Part shown: in pieces, positions 26,903 through 35,345 of the stretch
Numbering within the stretch: position 1 is the stretch's first letter
Layout of the letters: the number at the start of each line of letters is the position of its first letter
Source of the DNA: Thioploca ingrica
Lineage (GTDB): Bacteria > Pseudomonadota > Gammaproteobacteria > Beggiatoales > Beggiatoaceae
Direction of reading: 5' to 3'
Assembly: GCA_000828835.1 (NCBI GenBank)
Contig: AP014633.1
Location: 2,728,001-2,792,000, forward strand
Length of the DNA: 64,000 nucleotides
Position numbers and translations under genes: made by a program
The notes under the pieces: generated by a model
Database searches by the model: none
What the model was told of the DNA's origin: nothing
What the model saw: the letters and a program-made list of their open reading frames with translations, nothing else

Positions 26903-29665
26903 TTAAATCGCCCGAATTCGATTGGCCTGTGCATTAAGCTGCTGCAGCGAAGCGTTCATTTCTGCTACGCGTTGCTGTTCTTTATCGATAATCTCTTGAG
27001 GTGCACGGGTAAGAAAGTTGGGATTATTTAATTTATTTTGACATTTTTCCAATTCTTGGTGCAATTTGCCCATTTCTTTTTGTAATCGCTTGAGTTCTGC
27101 GTCTTTGTCGATCAATCCAGCTAAAGGAATAAGAATCCGCAATTCACCGACTAAAGCAATCGCCGCTTCGGGTGAGGTAGTCTGAGCGTTTAACCAAGTA
27201 ATGGTTTCTAAACGTGCCAACCGGGTCAATAAGCTCATATAATCATTAAGTTTACGCTGATCCTCGGCGCTACCATTTTGCAAGAGTACCGGTAAAGCTT
27301 TACCGGGAGCAATGTCCATCTCCGCCCGAATCCGCCGCACTCCTAAAATAAATTGTTTAACCCATTCAATTTCTTGAAGAGCTTGGTTATCTATTTTAGC
27401 AGAGTCTGGCTGAGGATAGGGTTGAAGCATAATCGTTTTACCGCTTTTTCCGGCTAAAGGCGCCACTTTTTGCCATAATTCTTCCGTAATAAAGGGCATA
27501 ATGGGGTGCAGTAACCGTAATGAAGTTTCTAAAACGCGAACCAGAGTCCGTCGAGTTCCTCGTTGCGCCGCTGCGCTCATATCCGCTTGTAATAAAGGTT
27601 TAGAAAATTCTAAATACCAATCGCAATATTCATTCCAAACAAATTCGTATAACGTATTGGCCATTATATCAAAACGATAGGTTTTAATCTGTTGATGAAC
27701 TTGTTCTTCTACTTGTTGTAACAGCGAGATAATCCACCGATCGGCTAAAGATAATTCCACCGGTGCTGCCGTTAACCCAGTATCTTGCCCTTCCGTATTC
27801 ATCAGCACATAGCGGGTAGCATTCCACAATTTATTACAAAAATTACGATAGCCTTCGATTCGTCCCATATCAAAGCGAATGTCACGCCCGGTTGAAGCGA
27901 GCGCGGTAAAGGTAAAACGTAACGCATCCGTTCCAAAAGCGGAAATACCTTGCGGATATTGAGTACGGGTTGCTCTTTCAATAGCCGGTGCCATTTCCGG
28001 TTGCATTAAGCCGGTGGTTCTTTTAGCCACTAACGTTTCTAGATCGACACCATCAATTAAATCCAATGGATCTAAGACATTACCGCGTGACTTCGACATT
28101 TTTTGCCCTTGTGCATCACGAATGAGACCATGAATATAAACTTCACGGAAAGGCACTTCATCCATGAATTTTAAGCCCATCATAATCATTCGTGCAACCC
28201 AAAAGAAAATAATATCAAATCCAGTGACTAACACACTGGTTGGATAGAAAGTTTTAAGTCGCTCGGTATTTTCTGGCCAACCTAAAGTAGAAAATGGCCA
28301 CAATGCGGAAGAAAACCAAGTATCTAATACATCCGCATCTTGTTCTAAGGTAACAGTTGCTGGAATTTGATACTTTTCCCGGACTTGCGCTTCGTTGTAA
28401 CCCACATATTCTTGACCTTTATCATCATACCAGGCTGGAATCCGATGACCCCACCAAATTTGACGACTGATACACCAATCTTCAATGTGGTACATCCACT
28501 CGAAATAAGTTTTTTTCCAATTGTCTGGAATAAACTGAATTCGCCCGTCTGCAACCGCTTTAATCGCCGCTGCTGCTAAAGGCGCTACTTTTACATACCA
28601 TTGATCAGTCAAGAAGGGTTCAACCACCGCATGACTTCGATCACCGCGTGGTATCATCAATTTATGGGGTTTAACCACGACGAGCAAACCGGCTGCCTCT
28701 AAATCGGCTACGACTTGGTTACGAGCGGTAAATCGATCTAAGCCACGATAAGCCATTGGAACATTATCATTGAGTTTAGCATCAATAGTGAAAATATTGA
28801 TCAGTTGTAAATGATGTCGCTGCCCAATAGCGTAATCATTAAAATCATGTGCCGGGGTAATTTTAACGCAACCCGATCCAAATTGGGGATCAACATGCTC
28901 ATCGGCAATAATAGGAATCAGGCGTCCAGTGAGGGGTAAGGCGATAGGTTTACCAATTAAATGTTGATAACGCTTGTCTTGCGGATGAACTGCCACTGCC
29001 GTATCACCTAACATCGTTTCTGGACGAGTGGTGGCGACAATGACTTCATCACTCCCATCCGCTAAAGGGTATCGTAAATGCCAGAGAAAACCATTTTCCT
29101 CCTGCGATTGTACTTCCAAATCAGAAACGGCGGTATGTAAAACGGGATCCCAATTCACTAACCGTTTACCGCGATAAATTAAACCTTCATCATACAAACG
29201 GACAAATACTTCGCGTACCGCATGAGAAAGCCCTTCATCCATCGTAAATCGTTCCTGCGCCCAATCGAGAGAAGCGCCCATCCGCCGCAATTGGCGAGTA
29301 ATCTGTCCACCGGATTGGGTTTTCCATTCCCATACTTGTTGAATAAAAGCATCACGCCCTAAATCATGACGAGTTTGTCCACGCGCCGCTAATTGCCGTT
29401 CCACCACCATTTGGGTCGCAATTCCGGCATGATCAGTACCCGCTTGCCATAACGTACTATCGCCCATCATGCGATGATAGCGGCTGAGGAGATCCATCAA
29501 GGTATCTTGAAAAGCATGACCCATATGTAAGGTACCGGTTACATTGGGTGGAGGAATCATAATGCAGTAAGGGTTAGCGGTGCCTTGCGGGGCAAAATAA
29601 CCTTGTTCTTCCCAAAAAGTATACCAGTGTTGTTCAAGCGTGTGAGGATTATACGTTTTTTCCAT
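26903..29665 (-). CDS. valS: Valyl-tRNA synthetase
   Basis: About 920 residues. Class I synthetase signatures [13 protein letters not shown] (HIGH motif, near residue 45) and [12 protein letters not shown] (near 523), the editing domain between them ([15 protein letters not shown]), an anticodon-binding helical domain, and the C-terminal coiled coil of bacterial ValRS ([22 protein letters not shown]). It charges tRNA-Val. ATG 29665 ([15 protein letters not shown]) is the natural start; the frame continues upstream to 29806 but without similarity. Confidence 0.97.
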   Translation of the reverse strand: MEKTYNPHTLEQHWYTFWEEQGYFAPQGTANPYCIMIPPPNVTGTLHMGHAFQDTLMDLLSRYHRMMGDSTLWQAGTDHAGIATQMVVERQLAARGQTRHDLGRDAFIQQVWEWKTQSGGQITRQLRRMGASLDWAQERFTMDEGLSHAVREVFVRLYDEGLIYRGKRLVNWDPVLHTAVSDLEVQSQEENGFLWHLRYPLADGSDEVIVATTRPETMLGDTAVAVHPQDKRYQHLIGKPIALPLTGRLIPIIADEHVDPQFGSGCVKITPAHDFNDYAIGQRHHLQLINIFTIDAKLNDNVPMAYRGLDRFTARNQVVADLEAAGLLVVVKPHKLMIPRGDRSHAVVEPFLTDQWYVKVAPLAAAAIKAVADGRIQFIPDNWKKTYFEWMYHIEDWCISRQIWWGHRIPAWYDDKGQEYVGYNEAQVREKYQIPATVTLEQDADVLDTWFSSALWPFSTLGWPENTERLKTFYPTSVLVTGFDIIFFWVARMIMMGLKFMDEVPFREVYIHGLIRDAQGQKMSKSRGNVLDPLDLIDGVDLETLVAKRTTGLMQPEMAPAIERATRTQYPQGISAFGTDALRFTFTALASTGRDIRFDMGRIEGYRNFCNKLWNATRYVLMNTEGQDTGLTAAPVELSLADRWIISLLQQVEEQVHQQIKTYRFDIMANTLYEFVWNEYCDWYLEFSKPLLQADMSAAAQRGTRRTLVRVLETSLRLLHPIMPFITEELWQKVAPLAGKSGKTIMLQPYPQPDSAKIDNQALQEIEWVKQFILGVRRIRAEMDIAPGKALPVLLQNGSAEDQRKLNDYMSLLTRLARLETITWLNAQTTSPEAAIALVGELRILIPLAGLIDKDAELKRLQKEMGKLHQELEKCQNKLNNPNFLTRAPQEIIDKEQQRVAEMNASLQQLNAQANRIRAI

Positions 29666-29802
29666 GGGCTTGTTTTGTCTATAAATAATGAAATGGAGTT
29701 CTAACCAATTGGAATTATAATAACACTTATCTATAGATTCAGTCAGCCGGTCTAATATGATTGGTAAGATTCGGGTGATGCACACTCTACCAGACTGAAA
29801 TT

Positions 29803-30189
29803 TCAATTCGTTATAAATCTATCCACTTCTTGAACAACTTCGTCAATACTTGGCTTATGAGTAGCAATAACTTTATTTTTTAAATGTTTATGGTGAGGAA
29901 AACTATCAAGATTCGGAAAATGCGGTGCGTTATCGTATCGAAAAATAAGATGGTTTTGCTTATCTTGAAAGTGGTAACGATAGCTGAGGTACTTTAGCTG
30001 GGCTGATTCCACAACCACCGCTTCATTTAATTCCAGCAAATATCCCGTTAAAAAGCGAATTCGGATCTGTAGATTGATACGATCCGGTGCTAAAACTTCT
30101 TCTTCATAACTTTCAACATAAACCTCTCTTAATTTGTTAATAATTGCTTCAACTTCTTCAAGATATTGAGATAATAAACTAAGCAGCAT
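29803..30189 (-). CDS. TumE-type (DUF6516) toxin
   Basis: 128 residues with the pattern of the TumE/DUF6516 toxin family: an N-terminal helical part, [46 protein letters not shown], and a histidine-rich FPHHKHL. Genes of this family pair with a small upstream antitoxin, which is what is seen here with an 11-base overlap. Family assignment is from memory of these motifs; the biochemical activity is not known to me. Confidence 0.75.
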   Translation of the reverse strand: MLLSLLSQYLEEVEAIINKLREVYVESYEEEVLAPDRINLQIRIRFLTGYLLELNEAVVVESAQLKYLSYRYHFQDKQNHLIFRYDNAPHFPNLDSFPHHKHLKNKVIATHKPSIDEVVQEVDRFITN

Positions 30190-30409
30190 TTTGGAGGTAT
30201 TTTTCTATTTTGAACCGAATTGCTAAGTAATGTTGATAATCATTAGCCCATTGAATAAAATCGAGTTTATCCCCTAATTGTCCCTGACTATATTTATTAA
30301 AAAAATCTTCTGATTCCATTAGGTATTGATTTTCATAGCGGCTGAGTCGTTTAGCAACGGCTATTAAGGCATCTAAAGGAGAATTATATTCAATTCGTTG
30401 TTTACGCAT
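30179..30409 (-). CDS. TumA-type antitoxin
   Basis: 76 residues, upstream of and overlapping the TumE-type toxin gene. All-helical: YNSPLDALIAVAKRLSRYENQYLMESEDFFNKYSQGQLGDKLDFIQWANDYQHYLAI. This helix-rich sequence with the SEDFF motif is the usual partner of DUF6516 toxins. ATG 30409 is used; AAAGGAATTC lies immediately upstream as ribosome site. Confidence 0.72.
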   Translation of the reverse strand: MRKQRIEYNSPLDALIAVAKRLSRYENQYLMESEDFFNKYSQGQLGDKLDFIQWANDYQHYLAIRFKIEKYLQNAA

Positions 30410-30742
30410 CGTGAATTCCTTTAATTTTTTAGTTGATATGAGAATTATAACATTTGAATGTCAATTGAAACGGTTGAAATTTTTAAAACCTCAGCACCAG
30501 TAGGCTGGGTTGAGGAACGAAACCCAGCTTATTCAAAAGCCATGTCGATCACATGATTGTTATGGGTAGTCTAATCCATTGGCTCAACACCATGAGTGAT
30601 CTAACGATGAACCGATGAATGAATATTTCCAATCTCTTACCTAATTAACGTCACCGGGTTTTACCGAGTTAAAGCTCGTGCTACTCCTGCTATAATTTTT
30701 AATATCATCTTAACTTAGAGTTGACTATTGAATAGGTATATA
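30410..30742. other. Intergenic region with hairpin repeat
   Basis: No gene seen. It contains a gctgggttgag-gaacgaaacccagc palindrome (30504-30528) of a type that recurs in this window (see 47583-47670, 50691-50756). The last part, before the next small gene, is AT-rich and may carry its promoter. Confidence 0.5.
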
Positions 30743-30964
30743 ATGACAATACAACTACTTGAGAAAGCGATTGCAGAAGTCTCTAAACGCTCTGCCACTG
30801 AACAAGACATTATAGCAATGTTAATATTGGAAGAATTAGCTGATGAGCAAAAATGGCAAATAACCTTTGCTGATTCAGCAGATAAACTGGCCAAGTTGGC
30901 AAAGCGAGTCCAAAATGATATTAAAGCCGGTCGCGTGAGAAAAATGGGATTCGATGAGTTGTGA
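30743..30964 (+). CDS. Small antitoxin-like protein
   Basis: 73 residues from ATG 30743 (MTIQLLEKAIAEVSKRSATE, then QDIIAMLILEEL). A helical body and a Lys/Arg-rich C-terminal segment (KLAKRVQNDIKAGRVRKMGFDEL) ending in the GF.EL pattern frequent in antitoxins that precede RelE-like toxins. The next gene overlaps its stop and is such a toxin start, but is broken. Orphan antitoxin by context. Confidence 0.6.
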   Translation: MTIQLLEKAIAEVSKRSATEQDIIAMLILEELADEQKWQITFADSADKLAKLAKRVQNDIKAGRVRKMGFDEL

Positions 30965-31047
30965 ATTCTTATCTCACTGAAGATTTTATTAATTTTTTTA
31001 ATAAATTACCGGTTATTGTTCAGGAACAGGCGAGAAGAAACTATCGA
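30961..31047 (+). pseudogene. Toxin gene start, truncated by a palindromic repeat
   Basis: GTG 30961 overlaps the antitoxin stop and reads NSYLTEDFINFFNKLPVIV then QEQARRNYR, the first 29 residues of a RelE/HigB-like toxin. At 31048 the sequence changes abruptly into a G/C-rich inverted repeat, and the remainder of the toxin is not found downstream. Confidence 0.6.
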
Positions 31048-31051
31048 CCTC

Positions 31052-31155
31052 CCTCCCCGCCTTTTCAAGGAGGGGTTGGGGGTGGTTATAAAACCATTGA
31101 CTGAAATAAACTTTTTTAACCACCCCCTCACCCCCTCCTTGCCAAGGCGGGGGAA
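31052..31155. repeat. Long imperfect palindrome, MITE-like
   Basis: Arms of about 37 bases (31052-31090 and 31119-31155): tccccgccttttcaaggagg in the left arm and its near-complement in the right arm, around a 28-base AT-rich loop. It is followed by tcttaacttaatggcattg, which also borders the repeat at 46471-46547. It interrupts the toxin at 30961. Confidence 0.75.
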
Positions 31156-31190
31156 TTTTCTCTTAACTTAATGGCATTGAACGTCCTAGT

Positions 31191-31350
31191 TAGCCAGCGT
31201 AGGGTGTATAAGCGAAGCGTCATACACCTTTTTTCTGATAATCAACGTCAAGATGATTTACGCCATTGGCTAGCCAGCGTAGGGTGTATAAGCGAAGCGT
31301 CATACACCTTTTTTCTGATAATCAACGTCAAGATGATTTACGCCATTGGC
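31191..31350. repeat. 80-bp exact tandem duplication
   Basis: Two adjacent identical 80-base units (31191-31270 and 31271-31350), each beginning tagccagcgtagggtgtata and ending cgccattggc. The 3' half of the unit encodes the start of the VapC fragment (DNQRQDDLRHWL); the 5' half is a dispersed tagccagcgtaggg repeat that reappears inverted at 31650-31664. A recent duplication. Confidence 0.9.
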
Positions 31351-31571
31351 TAGAATGCGAATTACCTGAATGGTTTGAAAAGCGATTATTGCCCATTAAT
31401 GCTGACATTGCTGATTTTTGGGGTAAATTGCAGGCTAAGATGAATCGTCCACTACCCGCTATTGATAGCCTGTTGGCAGCGACGGCTTTATACCATGATT
31501 TGTGTTTAGTCACTAGAAATACAAAAGATTTTGCTTATCCTAATTTGACGGTAATAAATCCTTGGGAATAA
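31311..31571 (+). pseudogene. VapC-like PIN toxin, C-terminal part only
   Basis: Reads SDNQRQDDLRHWLECELPEW, then FEKRLLPINADIADFWG and PAIDSLLAATALYHDLCLVT, then RNTKDFAYPNLTVINPWE. This is the C-terminal half of a FitB/VapC-type PIN ribonuclease with the Asp of PAIDSLLAATA and the N-T-K-D-F motif. The N-terminal half (first catalytic Asp, LLDTNV type) is replaced by the repeat. Confidence 0.75.
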
Positions 31572-31704
31572 ACTAAATCTAAACCATGTTAGTCATACAC
31601 CGTTTTTCGGATTCAATAAAGGTGGATGACGGCTGGCGCCTTATCCACCCTACGCTGGCTAGGCGAGGTCACACGAGTTTATATCTCACTTTTAGGAGGT
31701 TGCC

Positions 31705-31968
31705 ATGCAAAGTATACACTTTAATGCTTATGTCGGTCAGGATGGTTTAGTTCAATTTAAATTACCAAATGATATAAAAAATCAAGAAGTTGAACTATTC
31801 GTTATCGTTCAGCCAGTTGTTCAAAAGATTGAGAGTACTGAGAAACCAGCTGATTGGGCAACACAGTTACAGAAAGCACAGCAACTGGTCAATCAATACG
31901 TCTCAGCGGAGAGAGATTTAGTTGCTGAGTTGATTGATGAAAGACGGCAGGCAGTGAACCATGAGTAA
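31705..31968 (+). CDS. VapB-like antitoxin
   Basis: 87 residues after a strong GGAGG (31696-31700). The N-terminal strand region (IHFNAYVGQDGLVQFKLPND, then IKNQEVELFVIV) resembles an AbrB/VapB-type DNA-binding start. A helical C-terminus follows (DLVAELIDERRQAVNHE) with the LI.ERR pattern common in VapB. It overlaps vapC by 8 bases. Confidence 0.75.
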   Translation: MQSIHFNAYVGQDGLVQFKLPNDIKNQEVELFVIVQPVVQKIESTEKPADWATQLQKAQQLVNQYVSAERDLVAELIDERRQAVNHE

Positions 31969-32344
31969 AATTGTGTTGGATGCCTCTGCGTTATTGGCCT
32001 TATTGCGTCAGGAAAAGGGGAGTGAACCAGTCGCCGAGCAAATCACGGGAGCTGTTCTTTGTTCGGTGAATTATGCTGAAGTGGTGAGCAAGTTAAGTGA
32101 AGGAGGAATGCCGTTCTCTGCTATTCGACAATTATCAACTCTGTTGCCTTTTAAAATTATTGATTTCAATGAAAAAATGGCATTTTTAGCGGGAGAATTG
32201 AGAACTCAAACTCGTTCATTAGGTTTGTCTTTGGGAGATAGGGCATGTTTGGCAACGGGGAAAATATTAGGTTTACCTATTATGACTGCTGATAGGGCTT
32301 GGCTTAAAGTGGAAATTGAGGTTGAGATTCGATGTATTCGGTAA
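31961..32344 (+). CDS. VapC-like PIN-domain toxin
   Basis: 127 residues, a complete PIN ribonuclease: first Asp in KIVLDASALLALL, Glu in NYAEVVSKL, second Asp in LSLGDRACLATG, third Asp in PIMTADRAW. It is expected to cleave tRNA or rRNA, inhibited by the upstream antitoxin with which it overlaps. Intact, unlike the VapC fragment 400 bases upstream. Confidence 0.88.
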   Translation: MSKIVLDASALLALLRQEKGSEPVAEQITGAVLCSVNYAEVVSKLSEGGMPFSAIRQLSTLLPFKIIDFNEKMAFLAGELRTQTRSLGLSLGDRACLATGKILGLPIMTADRAWLKVEIEVEIRCIR

Positions 32345-32377
32345 TACTTAAGTTGCCTCCAAGAAGAGTTCCATTCA

Positions 32378-32432
32378 GTAGGGTGGGAATCCTTTCCCGC
32401 CACCCCGGTCGGTAAAGAATTGCCAACCTACA
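32378..32432. repeat. Dispersed GTAGGGYGGGAATCC repeat
   Basis: Starts gtagggtgggaatcctttcc and ends ttgccaacctac, so the ends are inverted (gtagg / cctac). Related copies at 39854-39929, 50196-50271 and, degenerate, 48137-48210. A non-coding palindromic repeat of REP or MITE type. Confidence 0.7.
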
Positions 32433-32517
32433 TTTATTCTTGAACGCAATTGAGAAGAATTTGATGGGTTTCGCTACGCTCTACCCATCCTACGGTACTC
32501 CGTTATTTCAGCCAGAA

Positions 32518-34668
32518 TCAAACCGGTAATTTATTGATACATAATCGATTTTCCAACGCCGGCCAATATTTTCCGGGTTCCTCTTTAACTTCAGTCGGTG
32601 TTGACGGCATAGCGTCAATAATGGCTAGATTATTTTTTAACGCCGCTACCGCAACTTCTACTTCTTTGCTCACATAGTTATCGACTAATTGTTCAAAGCG
32701 ACTAACTGCATTTAATTTAGTTTGCTTGCCCGCTTTTACTTCTTGTTGATGACGTTTTTGTTCTGCCTCTGCTTGCGCGAGTTCTTCCCTTTCTTCGCCG
32801 CTGAGAGATAAATAGAGACGATAATTCGCTTTGAAAGTTCTTTTGCGTGCCGATTTATAAGATTGAGGAAAAGCTAAGAGCGTATTGAGTCCTTTTTGCT
32901 GTAACTTTTCTATCCATAATTTGCCATCCCGTTTGGTGATACCCAGTTCGCCGACAACGTGTTGAACATAAGCTGGATTGGCCAAATGAACGAGTAATAA
33001 TTGTGCTAAAACTTTGCGCGTTTCTTCACGAACAATAATTTGAGTCCCTAAAAACACCGTGTGTTGCATGTAAGGTTGCTCAAAATTAAAAAATTGCCCC
33101 TGTTGGTGAAGTGCTAAATTCAACAAGCGGACGAATCCTTGAGTGGCTAGCTGAGGTTCAGTAGTCAGGCTCCGCACGGTTTCGATAAACTGTGCCCAGG
33201 CTTCCAATAAGGCTTTTTGAAAGAGTGCATATTGGATTAAGGTAGCGACTTGTTTTTCTTTAGCTTGTTTGATTCTTAATTCCCAATGCCGGTAAAGCAA
33301 CCGTGTACTTTCAAAAGATTTACCTTCACCAATCGGCATATAATCCAAAATTTGATTAATGACTTGTCTTGCTTCCGGGGCATCAGGTTGTTCGCTGGCG
33401 GCGAGTTCTTTTAGTTGCTGGAGTTCTTGTGCAAAGATTTCAACCGCAATGACAAATTCATGAGTGGTGAAAAAGATTAACTCGAGGCAAGGCAGCAGAT
33501 GTTTTTTAACCTGTTCTGCTAAAACACTTTTCTGCGCGAGGGAGAACTGATCCCATTTGATCAAGGGCGGATAACAATCCGCTTCGGTTTCCAGTTGAGG
33601 GGTTGGATAAAGTTTATCTTCAACTTCTTCGAGTTGGAGAACATAATTCAATAAATTTCTTCGCTTACCGATACTGTCTTCTAACGCTTTGTTGATAATA
33701 CCAATACTAGTCAGAGAATAAGGGCGAACAATTTTGGTCGAATCCTTTTTCGTTTGCGTATTCCATTCAATGACAGCCAATCCTTCGGGACCGCGACGGC
33801 GTAATACCTCATCACAAAATTGGCGACAAATAATACTTCCTAAGGTGTTGTCTGCTAACAGAATATTGAAGTGAACGCCTACTGGTTTAGCGGTATTATT
33901 GACGTCCACAAATAAATGTCGAAAAACTTCCGGTACCGTGGGTATTCTGAGCGGTGCCGCTTCACTATTTTTCTGGCGCGTGGCATGAGGCGCAAAGAGG
34001 ATACAAACCGGTACGCCCAGATTTTCGAGTAATTGCGGATGTTTATCGTAAACTTTTTTGAGCGTTAATAATCGGTGTTGACCATCAATAATAATGAGAC
34101 GAGCGCCCGTTTGATTGCCTTTAGCGAGCCGAATCTCCAATTGCACCGGTTCACATTGAACCCCAATCTGAGTGAGATTATCGGTATTGAGTTGAATTTG
34201 ATAGGCGTGTGGATTAGTACTGGTAAAATAAGTCAATTTAAACAATCCCGGCCATTCTCTGGTGAAATGCTCTTTGCCACCGGTTTGGCCTTCGATTTGG
34301 CTAATTTCATCGGTGTAATAAGCCGACATGGTTTTACCTTGAGTCGGGACAATGGCAGCCAGTAAAGGTGGAAAGAATACAGCTCGGGATTTCATTTCGG
34401 CGGCGGTTAGTTGCTTAACGTGTGGATTTAAATAAGGTTCTATTTCAGCCTGAACGCGCTCTTCATCAATATCACGTTGCATCAATAATTCGAAATCGAT
34501 TTGTTCCGGGCGAATATCTCGAGCAAAAGTCAGTTCAGCTAATTGCGCAGCGGAAAAAGTGGTCATGATATATTCAATCGGAAAAGAATCACCGCTATAG
34601 AATCGACCAAAGCTACCAATCCGTACCAAGTTGTAAATTTGTTCTTCACCAAAAGTTTCTAGTAACAT
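32518..34668 (-). CDS. Large DGQHR-motif protein (DndB-like fold)
   Basis: 716 residues. The DGQHR signature (RLIIIDGQHRLLTLKKVYD, about residues 190-208) defines a ParB/Srx-like domain family including DndB, regulator of DNA phosphorothioation. Further conserved-looking parts are FVDVNNTAKPVG and LGSIICRQF. The C-terminal half is helical, with a charged coiled coil (ALSGEEREEL to EQKRHQQEVKAGKQ region). No dnd, restriction or methylase genes are nearby; the neighbours are vapBC and a lipoprotein gene. A clean AGAGGT site precedes ATG 34668. Function not established; nucleic-acid-related role inferred from the family. Confidence 0.7.
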   Translation of the reverse strand: MLLETFGEEQIYNLVRIGSFGRFYSGDSFPIEYIMTTFSAAQLAELTFARDIRPEQIDFELLMQRDIDEERVQAEIEPYLNPHVKQLTAAEMKSRAVFFPPLLAAIVPTQGKTMSAYYTDEISQIEGQTGGKEHFTREWPGLFKLTYFTSTNPHAYQIQLNTDNLTQIGVQCEPVQLEIRLAKGNQTGARLIIIDGQHRLLTLKKVYDKHPQLLENLGVPVCILFAPHATRQKNSEAAPLRIPTVPEVFRHLFVDVNNTAKPVGVHFNILLADNTLGSIICRQFCDEVLRRRGPEGLAVIEWNTQTKKDSTKIVRPYSLTSIGIINKALEDSIGKRRNLLNYVLQLEEVEDKLYPTPQLETEADCYPPLIKWDQFSLAQKSVLAEQVKKHLLPCLELIFFTTHEFVIAVEIFAQELQQLKELAASEQPDAPEARQVINQILDYMPIGEGKSFESTRLLYRHWELRIKQAKEKQVATLIQYALFQKALLEAWAQFIETVRSLTTEPQLATQGFVRLLNLALHQQGQFFNFEQPYMQHTVFLGTQIIVREETRKVLAQLLLVHLANPAYVQHVVGELGITKRDGKLWIEKLQQKGLNTLLAFPQSYKSARKRTFKANYRLYLSLSGEEREELAQAEAEQKRHQQEVKAGKQTKLNAVSRFEQLVDNYVSKEVEVAVAALKNNLAIIDAMPSTPTEVKEEPGKYWPALENRLCINKLPV

Positions 34669-34719
34669 CGTTACCTCTTTTCTAGCGGATGAAAGGAAAA
34701 ATAGTTAATCTTCCAGCGG

Positions 34720-35208
34720 TCATGGCTTCTCATTAGTTTGGCTTCCTCCCCAAAATAAGGCAACTTCACCTTGGTAATCAAACGGCAGTTGCGGTGCCCA
34801 ATCAACCACGTTAACACCACCGACGAGTTGGTAACGAAACTGCCGATTAAGTAATGTCTTCCAATCCTGCCATTGCCCCATGAGCCGCATCAGATTACTC
34901 GTGACATCAATATCTAAAAATTGCTCACCCAAAGCCGGAATAGTAATCGCTTGATTATTCTTGCCTTGAGTAAATTCTTGCTCATTAATCCGCACTTGGT
35001 AATTAAACTGAGTAATCGGCAGTGGAAAAGGATTCGGATTATTGAGACGTAGGCGTAGCCGATAATTTTGTTCCAGCAAGCCTAAATTGAGCAGTCTAAA
35101 ATCAGCCAAACTTATTTTAGGCGTAGCTGGTTTAAGAGGTAAATTACTACAAGCAATGAGCAGAAATATTAAAATCAATAGCGCGAAAGGTTGAATGAGT
35201 TTAGACAT
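34720..35208 (-). CDS. LEA type 2 (WHy-domain) lipoprotein
   Basis: 162 residues from ATG 35208. The lipoprotein signal MSKLIQPFALLILIFLLIAC has its Cys at about 20. A single LEA-2/WHy domain follows (LADFRLLNLGLLEQNYRLRL, then NPNPFPLPITQFNYQVRIN), with a C-terminal hydrophobic strand (VDWAPQLPFDYQGEVALFWGG). Such lipoproteins are common in gammaproteobacteria; a desiccation-stress role is only by name. The upstream frame to 35241 has no better start. Confidence 0.85.
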   Translation of the reverse strand: MSKLIQPFALLILIFLLIACSNLPLKPATPKISLADFRLLNLGLLEQNYRLRLRLNNPNPFPLPITQFNYQVRINEQEFTQGKNNQAITIPALGEQFLDIDVTSNLMRLMGQWQDWKTLLNRQFRYQLVGGVNVVDWAPQLPFDYQGEVALFWGGSQTNEKP

Positions 35209-35345
35209 AAACAGCTTGTTTCCAAACGATAGGCCAGTCAAAATTAAATATTATCATGAAATGAGTGATAGCAAAAAGATCGGCAATTTGTTTAGTTATT
35301 TTAGTCAGGTTCCGTTTGGGGGTTTCTTGATAAAAAAACTGGGAG

